Below are positions 27,301-35,823 of a stretch of 64,000 bases of DNA, piece after piece; position 1 is the stretch's first letter; each line of letters opens with the position of its first letter. The translations under genes were made by a program, and so were the position numbers. The notes under the pieces were generated by a model. The model saw nothing but the letters and a program-made list of their open reading frames with translations, did no database searches and was not told the DNA's origin. The DNA comes from Berberis thunbergii (Eukaryota > Streptophyta > Magnoliopsida > Ranunculales > Berberidaceae), in NCBI GenBank assembly GCA_003290165.1, contig QNQO01000530.1, positions 372,001-436,000 of the forward strand. The letters run 5' to 3'.

Positions 27301-30300
27301 ATTTGTACAGATCATAGAACACTTGTACAACTCTCTCAAGCAATACAAAGCATTCTTTCAAAAAGCCTAAACACTTGTGCCTTAGCATTTTCCTCACTTA
27401 AGCTTCCGTAGCATCACTTAGCATTAGCCAAGCATCGAAGTGCCTTGACTAGTTAGTCCGACGGGAGTGTGACGCTAGTGGGCAGCGTGTTAGCCAAGGG
27501 AAAAATGTCAACACGTGACAGTATGATGCTCTTTATAATAGGCTAGGTACGAAGGAAGGGGAGAAGGATATTTTCAAGATAGCTAAAGCTAGAGAACGAA
27601 AGACTAGGGACTTGAGTCATGTTAAGTGTGTTAAGTATGAGGATGGAAGAGTTTTAATGCAGGATAAAGCTATTTTAGATAGATGGAAGGATTACTTTTG
27701 GAACCTACTCAATGGAACACATGTAGGGGAGTTAAACTTGGAGGGACATGCTTCACAGGAAGGGAGAGATCGTGTGTTCCGTCGCAGAGTTAGTGTTACA
27801 GAAGTTAGCGAAGCTTTAAAAAGAATGAAGACGGGGAAGGCCGTTGGACCGGATGATATCCCAATTGAAGCATGGAAATGTCTGGGAGAAATTGGGATTC
27901 AATGGCTAACTAAGCTCTTTAATAGGATTTTGGAAACTAGAAAAATGTCAGATTCATGGAGACATAGCATTGGTACCGATTTATAAGAACAAAGGGGATA
28001 TCCAGAATTGCTCGAACTATAGAGGGATAAAGCTTATGAGCCATACGATGAAACTTTGGGAGAGAGTTATAGAACAAAGACTTAGGAGTTTAACCACGGT
28101 TTCGGAGAATCAATTTGGATTTATGCCGGGTAGGTCTACTACGGAGGCCATCTTCCTGCTTAGGCAAACTATAGAAAAATATTGAGAGGCACGTAAGAGT
28201 TTGCATATAGTTTTTATTGATCTGGAGAAAACATATGATAGGGTCCCCAGGGAGTTAATTTGGTGGGTGCTTGAAAGGAAGAAAGTGTCTCAATGTTATG
28301 TCGATATCATTAAGGATATGTATGAAGGGGTTGTAACAAGTGTTCGCTCAGTAGGTGGGATGTCCAGTGAATTTTCAGTGTCAGTAGGACTACATCAAGG
28401 GTCGGCGTTAAGTCCATATCTCTTTGCTTTGGTAATGGATGAGTTGACGAGACATCTGCAAGAAGATGTACCTTGGTGCATGTTATTTGCAGATGATATT
28501 GTCTTAATGGATGAGACTAGTGCAGGTTTAGGTCAGAAATTAGTTAAGTGGCGGGAGGCTTTAGAGAGTAAAGGTTTTAGAATTAGCCGTTCGAAGACGG
28601 AGTATCTAGTGTGCAACTTTGGGTGTGAACCAAGAGGGAGAAGTAATGCAATTGAGATCGAAGGTGTCGAGGTCCCAGAGTGTGAGGCTTTTCGATATCT
28701 AGGATCTATAATTCAAAAGAATGAAGCTATTGGAGAAGATGTAGACCATAGGATTAAAACTGGTTGGTTGAAATGGAGAATGGCGTCAGGAGTATTATGC
28801 GATAAAAGGATGCCTGCAAGGCTAAAAGGGAAATGCTATAAGACAATTGTTCGACCAGCCATGCTATACGGTTCAGAATGTTGGGCTACTACGGGACAAC
28901 ATACGCATAAGATGGCAGTAGCAGAAATGCATATGTTAAGGTGGATGTGTGGTAAAACTCTAAGGATAAAATTAGAAATGAAAGAATTAGGAGATACTTA
29001 GGTGTAGCGCCCATAGAGGAAAAAATTAGAGAAAGACGTTTAACTTGGTTTGGTCATGTGCGGAGGAGACCAAGCACGGCGCCAATTAGGAAATGTTTAG
29101 ATTGGCAAGTTAATGGAAGGTGTAGACGGAGGGTGTAGACCGTTGAAAACTTGGATGAAGACAATGAATGAAGATATCATTGAGCTTGGATTAGGCGAGG
29201 AAATGTGGGCAGATCGCATTGCTTGGAGAACCAAAATCCATGTAGCCGACCCCGAAAATCTCGGGAATGGGTTTTGATGATGATGATGATGATGATTTTA
29301 TTCTAAAAATAACCACTGAGGCTTACGTGCCATTTCCGCCTCATACCTCATCAAAATTTTTGCCTCAGTTCCTGATTAGGATTTTTTTTAACTCTGGCCA
29401 GCCCTAAACTCCTTTTTTTATGATGTTGTCCACTGTTAGTATCTTCCCATTAATAATAGTATCTTCCAACTTTTAGTTTCCGAGTATACATTTTTTTAGC
29501 GCAATCAAGATCTACAAGATCATTTTCTTAGAAATGCAATTTCCCGATCAGATCGGAACACAGATTTTTCATTCAATCTAACATATCAATGTAATTGTAA
29601 ACAGTTAGTTTATTGCAACTGTCATAAGTAGTTGCACAACTAGCTCAAAGCAATAAACTAATACAAAACTTAAGATATATGACAAGATCACAATGAACAA
29701 TAAATATAAGAAAAACAATCAATGGTAACTTAACCCAAAAATAATGTACTGCAAAAGTCTAGTCAACAGATGCACAATAACATGCACTAAAGCAACATGC
29801 ACTAAAGCAAACCTGCTCGATTTCATTAAACTTCTCTCTTTCAGCATCCTCTAGAGCAACACCATTTAGAACTGCCTCCTTTATCTGGGCTGCAAAAACA
29901 GTCAATTTTATATGTAAAGCACTTTTAAGTGAGTCGTCAAAGAAAACATATGTACATATATAGACATATGTGTGACCACATATATGTGGATCCATACATG
30001 CATGAATGTAAGCCTTTTGGTTTTTCAAAGAAATTTGTATAGAATTTACAGCTCATATCAACCGTCATCCATAAATTAAAACTATGCAAAGGGGAAAAGG
30101 ACAGAAATACTAACATGTGGAGGAGAGTGAATATAAATGTGGCAGAGAAATACATCGATGTAATTTTTTTACATAAAAAAAGAAAAAAAAATATTGGTAT
30201 TATTTGGATTTTTTTAAATCAGCAAAACAAAATGTTTTCATTTCTAAAGAAAAAATGTATACATCATTTGTTGAGTATTTCTATCTTGCACTATATCTCC

Positions 30301-33300
30301 CCAATCAAACATACAAGAGAAGTTAAGAATCTTTAATCAAACATACAAGAGAAATTATGAATATACCCCAAGTCTGGCTGCAAACCCACAAAGTAACCTT
30401 AATGTCGATCCACTCTTTGGAGACATCCCTGAATGATTTATTGTTTCTTACTCTCCATACAACCCAAGCAAAGGCATTTGGAATAAATTCCAATTGGTAT
30501 TATTTATAATATTAATCGAGAACTTTAAGATGAAGTGCAGAAAACATAACACATGGTTTAGGAGAAGCATGGCAACATTTGCAAGGCACAGGACCAGTAT
30601 ATCAAATACATGCATGATAGTTCCATATGTGATACTGAAGGCAGTGTTATAGACATATTCTCCAAACCTGATAGTTCCATATGTGATACTGAAGGCGGTG
30701 TTATAGACATATTCGCCAAACCCAGAACGTTCATTATTATAATTTTTTATTGTTTGAATATAATTATGGGTTATGCTCGTGTATATATTTCTCATAACAC
30801 CTTTTTATAAAGCAAAATTTTGACGAAACCAAGTAAGGAATGCTGCAGAGAGAGGAGACACTCATAGAGCGGATCCAAAGTACCAAAGTTGGAAACTAAA
30901 GTAGCTGGCTGCAGTGAATATATACATAGATTTGTGTTCGAGAAAAAACTACAATGGGTGTTCACTGAGGAGGCTGGTCAATCAAGGGTAAAATTAAGTA
31001 AAATATAATTTAAAAAAGGCTGGTGAGGGCAGTTTCAAGCTGCATAACCATTAGTTGGCTCCTTATCAGTCTGAAGCAATATGAGATTGCTTGGGCTTAG
31101 TCAGGATTAATTGGAGCTGGCCAGCAATTTTTTTCAAATAAATCTTCTCTACCCCTCTAAAGTAACATGTATACTTAAACATATGTTAAAAAAAAATTTA
31201 ATAAAAAAAGATAAATAACTGCAAAAGTAGCAAGTGTTATAAGGCAAAAAAAAAAAAAAACCAATGGCATGACAGCTCAACGGTCATAGCTTGGCGGATG
31301 GTACCACTAGGTCATGGGTTCAAATTCAGCTTGCGGCATCTTTATGGGTTCTGAGATCCTATAAAAACCCTGCTTGTTTTAAAAAAAAAAGTTATAAGGC
31401 AAAAACAAATAAAAAATTTACTTCTTCGTGTCTTGTTTCTCAATTTTGTTTTTTCTCTCTAGCTTTTTGTGTCATGCAAAAGCCTCAAACCAAAACTTAT
31501 TATTAAACATCATTTTCCTAATAATCGAGTTAACCTCTAACTAGAGTTGGATATTAATTGGAAAGTTGCCCAATTTTAATCGCCAACAAAATTGGCAACT
31601 CGCCCAATTAACCGTCAATATATCCTGCAGATTATATTCAAGTGACTTTTTGTAAAATTGTATAGCTTGAAATACAGTAAGGGAATAATCGACAACTAAT
31701 CGAAATTAGTCAACGATGATAGGGGTGGGCAATGTCGGTTCGGTTCGGTTTTGAGTCCAAACCGATTTTGAACCGATTTCATTTGGTTTGTCCAAAATCC
31801 AAACCGAAACCGAATTTTGTATTTGTAAACCGATGAATTCAGTTGAACCAAATTTCGGATCGTTTCGGTTCAGTTGGGCCGAAATTTCAAGCTCAAGCAT
31901 TTGAAAGACTTTCATTAAAACATGTCCAATTTTTTACAGGCCCAATTTTTTTACAAACCCAATTTTTAGCCCAAAATTAAAAACTTTGAGAGAATGGTGA
32001 TTCAGTGCAACAGGGTGTACTGCAGTGCATTTGTTGCACTAATCAGGTATTGACACCTACCTGTTATTTAGTTATTTATATATATCTAATTAATCGGTCG
32101 GTTCGGTTATAAATCGGTCGGTTCAAAATCGTAAGCCGATTTCGAACCGTTTATAATCGGTTCGGTTCGGTTTAAATATTTTCTTTCTACTCATATTTCG
32201 GTTCGGTTACCGAACCGAATTTGAAAATCAATTCGGTCGATTAATCGAATTTAAATTGGTTTTTGCCCACCCCTAAACGATAACACAGGTTTGAAGAGGG
32301 ATGAGATGGATGGTTAGGAGCAAAGGATGTTATGATGGTTGCTTGCTTAGACTACTGACTACTAGGTTACATAGTACATAGAGAGTCATGTAGAAGTAAA
32401 AGACAGGAGACGCAGTACAGAGTCATTCAAGGAAGTGCAGGAGAAGAATGTGAGTCAAGATATCCAACGAAACTAATGCATTGGTATGAAATCTAAGGAG
32501 TTAGGAGTAAAGACTGTCCACCACTTAGCTAGCAATTGGTAGTCCTTTGTGAAAAACAAATACAAGAAGTTCAACCAAGTTTGGATTTGGGGGAAAAACA
32601 CAACTGTACGAATCTATCTGGTCACAGTTGGAGGCAATTTACTACTTTAGGATTCCTAAATCGTTTGTGTATCCTCTGAAGTCAGTATGTCCCAACCCAA
32701 CCTGGGGGATATTATATTGGCCTACAGGAACCCTTTCACGAAGACAATTGCTATGAACTTCACAACATTAGGGGCATTTGAGTTGGGTGGAAGGTAAGAG
32801 TTCATAGTACTTGGATTTGAGAATAAGATGTACGAGTCTCGGTTCATTAGAAAGATGTAGTTGGATTTGAAATGTGAGGATTACCTTCCACTATCCGCTT
32901 TCGGGACCCGCTGAAAGTATTCCAGGATGAAGACTCACGAATTGCCTTGAATGCATTATAGATAGGTTTGCTTTGTCCCAATCTTAACTGAAACTTCACT
33001 TTCTCTGGCTGTATAAACAAAACAAACATTGATAGTTATTACAAACACCAAAAGAAGAATCAATACAATTAGTAGCACAAATCAAATTATAACCAAAAAG
33101 AAATAAAAGTCAGACCTGAACTTGTTCGATTGCAGTGCGAAGTTCTGAAGAATCCTTGACAGATTTGAGATGATTCACCATCCCCCAAACCACTTGCAAT
33201 CGATCCACAATCTTCTCTAAAGGCTCCACGAGCTTCGACCAAGATGGTTCCACCGTCTTCTCTAGCGTAACCAAATCACTCTCCTACGAGCAAGCAAGCA

Positions 33301-33723
33301 ACCAATCAATGAATCCATCAATCAAAACTCAAAAAGGAGAAATGTTTCTCTAATGGATCATACGAGTTGCTTCAACAACGCTCCTATCCCGGGACGGACG
33401 TGCTTGGCATCAACGACGTCGAAAGGAGGGAAATCAAAGTCATTCAAGAGAGGATTATTCTCATCGACGTTCTCGTTGGACGCCATTGATAGAGCTTCGG
33501 TAGACATGAAGCTTTTAGGGCAAAAAGGGGAAGAAGAAGAAGAAAAAGTCGAGGAAGATTTGTGGAGCTTTTGGAGACAGAATGAGAATGAAGAAGACCA
33601 GAGAGGACAGGGAAGGGATTTCGAAAGATGTTTGGAACAGATTAAGGGATAAGAAGAGGAAATTACTGGGATGGGTTGGAAATGGAAAGAGCGTGAAAGA
33701 GATATACGCGTCGCTGCGAGCAT
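9301..33723 (-). CDS. OOP: M3-family organellar oligopeptidase (17 exons)
   Basis: Exons: 33364-33723, 33116-33283, 32885-33008, 29813-29889, 18595-18738, 17917-18147, 17748-17838, 16848-16969, 15707-15814, 15276-15521, 14589-14734, 13412-13529, 12752-12911, 12617-12648, 10602-10667, 9472-9543, 9301-9387. All junctions are GT-AG and the frame stays open for 783 residues, close to the usual length of plant organellar oligopeptidase (thimet-type, TOP1). The family is a soluble zinc peptidase that clears short peptides, including cleaved targeting peptides, in mitochondria and plastids. Zinc site: HEFGH at 563-567 with Glu593 as third ligand, in exon 11. The first ~70 residues are Ser/Pro/Arg-rich with few acids, like a transit peptide; the cytosolic paralogue lacks this. 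An internal Met (MSTEA) could start a cytosolic form. Intron 4 is 11 kb and carries nested transposons, yet no exon is damaged. Confidence 0.96.
9801..10242 (+). repeat. Copia-type LTR inside intron 15, flanked by PPT-like and PBS-like sequence
   Basis: Starts TGTTCAAAAAA directly after a typical copia polypurine end (AAGTGGGAGAT) and ends TTCTACA. It is followed by ATTGGTATTGACA, a degraded initiator-tRNA primer-binding site. A TATA-like word (CATTATAAATACGGG) lies near 10012-10027. The flanks therefore look like the 3' end of one internal region on the left and the 5' end of another on the right, instead of host DNA on both sides as in a simple solo LTR. No coding sequence of the element remains. 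Confidence 0.6.
10668..12616. other. Intron 14 of the oligopeptidase, with an acidic-tail ORF fragment
   Basis: Mostly featureless AT-rich intron. At about 11879-11982 (plus) a possible acceptor is followed by a short open stretch rich in Asp/Glu (including DSEDEEDDG) ending in TGA at 11980. GC-rich words resembling hAT-type termini lie near 11757-11800 and 12195-12250. This may be the 3' end of a decayed hAT-like transposon, but no transposase core is present. Confidence 0.25.
13530..14588. other. Intron 11 of the oligopeptidase, unrecognised insert
   Basis: The stretch about 13640-14280 has higher GC than neighbouring introns and open frames on both strands, suggesting an inserted, decayed sequence. 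I do not recognise any domain. The remainder is AT-rich. Confidence 0.35.
17494..17700 (-). repeat. Probable L1-type LINE 3' tail in intron 7
   Basis: Read on the minus strand the sequence ends in a CTTTCTGATAAAAAAA tail, the usual form of plant L1 3' ends. It shares a block (around 17590-17650) with the better-supported LINE tail at 30209-30490. No reverse transcriptase remains. A similar TTTTTTATCAGCAAAAC start near 16365 may mark a third, shorter tail. Confidence 0.45.
18304..18480 (+). mobile_element. tRNA-derived SINE in intron 5
   Basis: Starts with a tRNA-like box A (TGGCCTAGTGGTTAGGGC near 18316) and has a box B-like word (CTTTGAATCCC near 18364). A CGCGGCAT segment follows, shared with the SINE at 31251, and it ends in a long A-rich tail. 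The sequence before it (repeats of 'aataacattaaatgaac') is locally duplicated, so the target duplication is obscured. SINEs are transcribed by RNA polymerase III and depend on LINE enzymes to move. Confidence 0.72.
19590..19894. mobile_element. hAT-type miniature inverted-repeat element
   Basis: A 305-bp element with terminal inverted repeats (CAGTGTTCTAAAAATTGC at the left; CAATTTCTAAAAATCGGC reading in from the right). It is flanked by a perfect 8-bp duplication CTCTAGAT (19582-19589 and 19895-19902). Eight-base duplications and CA...TG ends are typical of hAT. Subterminal GC-rich words (GCCTAGGCGG and inverse) match the build of common plant hAT miniature elements. It has no coding capacity. 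Confidence 0.88.
20488..21064 (+). other. Unidentified ORF fragments, possibly transposon-derived
   Basis: An open frame at 20488-20796 encodes 102 residues (starts [11 protein letters not shown]). Further on, about 20938-21063, lies an acidic stretch containing [17 protein letters not shown]. The two could belong to one spliced or broken frame ending in an acidic tail, as seen in some hAT-like transposase genes. No catalytic domain is visible, so this is only a description. Confidence 0.25.
21564..21580. repeat. Left target-site duplication of the RTE LINE
   Basis: ATTTTATTCTAAAAATA, identical over 17 bases to 29295-29311. The pair brackets the LINE plus the gypsy element nested in it. Confidence 0.92.
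21617..22198 (+). repeat. 5' LTR of the gypsy element
   Basis: 582 bp, starts TGTCACG and ends GTGACA. Contains a TATA box (CTATAAATAGGC, 21958-21969) and, upstream of it, at least seven TTCTAG words including the palindrome TTCTAGAA at 21831-21838. The LTR drives transcription of the element. Confidence 0.93.
21958..21969 (+). promoter_or_regulatory. TATA box in the gypsy 5' LTR
   Basis: CTATAAATAGGC, a near-consensus plant TATA box, repeated in the 3' LTR around 27280. It sits about 240 bp before the LTR end, leaving room for the R/U5 part of the transcript. Confidence 0.7.
22201..22212 (+). other. Primer-binding site of the gypsy element
   Basis: TGGTATCAGAGC, two bases downstream of the 5' LTR, complementary to the 3' end of initiator methionine tRNA. 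Confidence 0.93.
22298..23460 (+). pseudogene. Gypsy gag with frameshift in the zinc knuckle
   Basis: Starts [11 protein letters not shown] near 22298. A coiled-coil-rich N-terminal part (about residues 20-120) is followed by the retrotransposon gag fold ([49 protein letters not shown]). A Ser/Lys-rich basic linker leads to a CCHC knuckle. The knuckle begins CFLCGG, but the frame shifts inside it. The second half (HWARECPQR) continues in another frame from about 23405. Gag would package the RNA; this copy cannot make an intact gag-pol. Confidence 0.93.
23461..26930 (+). pseudogene. Gypsy pol (protease-RT-RNase H-integrase) with in-frame stops
   Basis: Protease box [11 protein letters not shown] directly after a TAG stop (23644-23646). 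[28 protein letters not shown], catalytic YLDDIIVYS and FLGHRI. A TAG (24991-24993) separates RT from RNase H ([12 protein letters not shown], near 25100). Integrase zinc-finger region ends CLVCQQDK before another TAG (25792-25794). The core follows with [16 protein letters not shown] and [14 protein letters not shown] at 26491-26493 precedes the C-terminal [12 protein letters not shown] segment. A chromodomain-like tail is interrupted by TGA TGA near 26800. All domains are recognisable but the frame is cut at least five times. Confidence 0.94.
26917..26929 (+). other. Polypurine tract of the gypsy element
   Basis: GGGTGGGGGAGAA immediately before the TGTCACG start of the 3' LTR; the plus-strand DNA primer site. 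Confidence 0.85.
26930..27520 (+). repeat. 3' LTR of the gypsy element
   Basis: 591 bp, matching 21617-22198. The 9-bp excess is a local duplication of CCAAGGCAT near the start. Its last bases GTGACA are followed by the GTAT target duplication. Confidence 0.93.
27521..29020 (+). pseudogene. RTE LINE reverse transcriptase remnant
   Basis: RT motifs in order: [15 protein letters not shown], a frame change near 27980, then [30 protein letters not shown], a stop (TGA at 28183-28185), [26 protein letters not shown] and the catalytic FADDIVL (about 28490). C-terminal thumb and connection sequence ([15 protein letters not shown]) runs to about 29000 and then continues broken to the 3' repeat. The catalytic Asp pair is intact, but the frameshift and stop, plus the missing endonuclease, make it inactive. 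Confidence 0.92.
29276..29311 (+). repeat. LINE 3' GAT array and right target duplication
   Basis: About six GAT units form the 3' end of the RTE element, followed at 29295-29311 by ATTTTATTCTAAAAATA, the exact partner of 21564-21580. After this the host intron continues. Confidence 0.92.
30209..30490 (-). mobile_element. L1-type LINE 3' end in intron 3
   Basis: On the minus strand the sequence from 30490 encodes a short stretch ([15 protein letters not shown]) like the W-x-x-W/R-N-N-x-x-F signature at the C-terminus of plant L1 ORF2. A 3' UTR follows, ending in TTTTGCTGATTTAAAAAAA. A 30-bp word with CAAACATACAAGAGAA is locally duplicated (about 30304-30354). Only the tail of the element is present. 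Confidence 0.6.
30615..30722. repeat. 54-bp tandem duplication
   Basis: Two direct units, 30615-30668 and 30669-30722, each beginning TGATAGTTCCATATGTGATA, differing at about two or three positions. Within intron 3 of the oligopeptidase. No function visible. Confidence 0.9.
31251..31390 (+). mobile_element. tRNA-derived SINE with perfect target duplication
   Basis: 140 bp with a box A-like region (GACAGCTCAACGGTCATAGC), a box B (GGGTTCAAATTC near 31317), a TGCGGCAT segment and an A-rich tail. Flanked by a perfect 15-bp direct repeat GTTATAAGGCAAAAA (31236-31250 and 31391-31405). It carries no protein-coding sequence. Confidence 0.87.
31720..32275. mobile_element. hAT-type non-autonomous element
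   Basis: 556 bp. Ends are perfect inverted repeats TAGGGGTGGGCAA / TTGCCCACCCCTA. The interior is full of CGGTTCGGTT-type words in both orientations. Target duplication AACGATGA / AACGATAA (31712-31719, 32276-32283) matches at seven of eight positions. This is a widespread plant non-autonomous hAT design; no transposase is encoded. Confidence 0.85.
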
Positions 33724-33790
33724 GTTGATTGATTCAAGTACGAAAGAGAGGTGGAGTGGGAGCTGCTCTTCTTATAATAATCACAATTTG

Positions 33791-35036
33791 TCTAACTGTC
33801 GAGGAAAACAGCGAGGATGCTCCCTCGCACGTGCTGTCGTTTCAAAAAAAAAAATGATGGAATCGAAATTTTGGGGGAGAAAAGGAGGGAACCCTCTCCC
33901 TCTTCCCCTCCCCATTTCCATCTCGACAGAGAGACAATCGAGAAGAAAGCAGCTCCACTTCAAATCCAAAGGCGAAGGCCGACGAAGTCCTCCCTCTCCC
34001 GCTCGACAGAGACCGAGACAGTCCCTCCCTCTCGAAGATGAATACCCTCTCCCAAAAGGTAAAGCTTCTACCTTTGTTTTAGTTTATTTTCCCTCTCATT
34101 CTCTCCCACTTTGTGTGTGATTTTCTTGTTGGGGATTTCTACATCTATGGTTTCTCCTAGATCTAGGGTTTATTTGTTGAATCAGAAACCCTAGATCGAG
34201 CAAAAAAAAAATATTTCGATTTCATTTCTGTGTTGAGACAATTTTTTGATGGGTTTATGGATTCTGAACAAATGGGGTTTTAGATTTGTGATGTGCATTC
34301 TTCATTTATGTGTTTTAACAAATGGGTTTATGCTTACCTCTTGACTGTCAATTGATTGGGTGCCTTGCTTCTGTCTTTCATTCTGAACTATGATCATACG
34401 AGTATACTCAGATGGGACACCAGTTTGTATGCTCATTTTCACAACCTGCAAGATGAGAGAAATGGCACAAGACACTGACTATTTATTGGGAGATTAAGAG
34501 GGAATAAAACCAATAGAGGAAATATTACTAACCACCTGATTTATGATGATATTACGGTTCATATTAGGATAACACTAAGAAGATTTGATATTACGGTTCA
34601 TATTAGGCTATTTTGGAACACATTGAACATTATGCTATTTTGAAGTGAGGAGAATTTAAATAAAAAAATTGAGGAAAATCTTGTTTAATAGTATGTTGAT
34701 TTCTACACATTAGGCTATTTTGGAATTCATATTGTTTGAAGGGTATAGTTTTCTTCGAAACAAATACTAGAACATGTAGGTTTTGGAAAACAAACATCCT
34801 TGAAAAACTTGCCCATGAAACAACCTGAACCTTAGTGAAAATCTTTTTGCCTGGCAGAATTTCTCATTGTCATTGAATCAAATGAGGGAAATGTTCTTTG
34901 TAAAATGGTATCTAATGGACTTTGGTGTTCATCACCATGGATTAGCAGTCTAGTATTGACTATTGAGCAAGTTGCAGAATTTTAGAATTTAGATTGAGTT
35001 GGATGCTATTTTGTAAGAACCGAAGCTGGGAGCCAG
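33791..35036 (+). repeat. Left arm of the long inverted repeat
   Basis: Carries a palindromic GCACGTGC (G-box core) at 33826-33833. It also has a CT-rich leader-like stretch (33890-34040) ending in a short ATG-frame with a GTAAAG donor, and an internal potential exon on the minus strand. All are mirrored in the other arm, except that the ATG near 34038 is ACG in the right arm. Confidence 0.9.
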
Positions 35037-35124
35037 TCGAGCATCTACTGCCATACCTCTCAAAGCTGGAAGAGTACTTGGAAAAGTTCGCTGCGAGGGC
35101 GTCAGCGAATTGAGTGTGGGAGAG

Positions 35125-35572
35125 TGTCAGGACTCAAGGTCAGAGGCCTTCCTAATGGTCTCAAAACTCAATGTTCCCTTTTGAAAAGTGTCCAAATGCT
35201 TAGCATCTATATTATAAGGGGAAGGTTTGAGCTTTTGACTGTAAGGACGTGTTGCCTCCATTGCATAGTCGGGCCAGACTGTACCGCTAGCATTTTTATT
35301 GTTTTCTTTGCATTGTTTTTCAACTTCAAACTTGTATTTCCATCGATCGATAGCATCGAACTAGTCTTGAGCAACGTCCTTCCGAACGTTCCTCCCCATT
35401 GTAATCTATTGAATGTGAATGAGAGCTTTTACTGACTATTGTGCATTGTTATATTGTTTACAGATTGATATTGTGCATTCTCAAGTTAATATTTGTGCCC
35501 GTCAAAGTAACTACTCATAGGCTTACTAGTGAATTGAATAGCTAGTGCCGCACGGATTACTAGTCCGTGACA
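35125..35572 (+). repeat. LTR-like sequence in the spacer of the inverted repeat
   Basis: Starts TGTCAGGACTC right after a purine tract (GAGTGTGGGAGAG) and ends GTCCGTGACA. This is the layout of a 3' LTR preceded by the end of a retrotransposon internal region (35037-35124). No primer-binding site or matching target duplication follows. It is probably a fragment caught between the arms. I cannot assign a family. Confidence 0.5.
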
Positions 35573-35823
35573 TATGGTGCTGTTTCGAACATGGCAGTTT
35601 TTTTGTAATTTTTTGGTGCAGTTTTTTTTTTAACATAGCAACTTTTTTGGTGCCAAGTTTTTTTGATGTTATTATGGTGTTGTTTTGAACATGGCAGAAA
35701 GCAAAAGACTATGTTTAGAATTCTTTGGGTTTTACTTGGATTGTAAACTAAGAGTACAACAGCATCGATAAAGAGCATAAAGTACGTGAAAAGCTCGTTC
35801 ATAAATGTTCTTATAACGCTTTC

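Larger units (their letters stand above)
21617..27520 (+). mobile_element. Ty3/gypsy chromovirus inserted in the LINE
   Basis: A 5.9-kb element: 5' LTR, initiator-Met PBS, gag, protease, RT, RNase H, integrase, chromodomain-like tail, purine tract, 3' LTR. Integrase after RNase H, plus a degraded chromodomain, identify a Ty3/gypsy chromovirus. A 4-bp duplication GTAT (21613-21616, 27521-27524) flanks it and restores the LINE frame when the element is removed. The LTRs differ at about 16 positions plus one 9-bp duplication by eye (about 97 percent similar), so the insertion is much younger than the copia element. Coding is broken by in-frame stops and a frameshift in gag. Confidence 0.96.
21581..29294 (+). 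mobile_element. 5'-truncated RTE-type LINE, split by a gypsy insertion
   Basis: Non-LTR element whose own sequence is 21581-21616 plus 27521-29294 (about 1.8 kb); the rest is the inserted gypsy. The reading frame across the split (AKKRA before, YDALYNRLG after) is that of the linker leading into the RTE reverse transcriptase. The 5' half with the endonuclease is missing, as usual for truncated LINEs. The 3' end is a short GAT trinucleotide array (29276-29294) rather than poly(A), typical of RTE elements. A perfect 17-bp duplication flanks it. Confidence 0.93.
18739..29812. other. 11-kb intron 4 of the oligopeptidase
   Basis: Begins GTTTGC-side at the exon 4 donor (minus strand, 29812) and ends with the TATGCAG acceptor before exon 5 (18738). 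It holds a hAT miniature element, an unidentified ORF fragment, and an RTE LINE split by a gypsy element. Without the LINE and gypsy insertions it would be about 3.4 kb. 18739-19589 and 29312-29812 show nothing else I can name. Confidence 0.85.

Noticed and set aside
34038..34059. Possible gene start (short ATG frame followed by a GTAAAG donor) in the left inverted-repeat arm
   Set aside because: The mirrored arm has ACG instead of ATG and no downstream exon can be joined, so a gene is not supported.
33671..34120. 149-residue plus-strand frame overlapping the oligopeptidase start
   Set aside because: Antisense to exon 1 and then inside the inverted-repeat arm; composition reflects CT-rich leader DNA.
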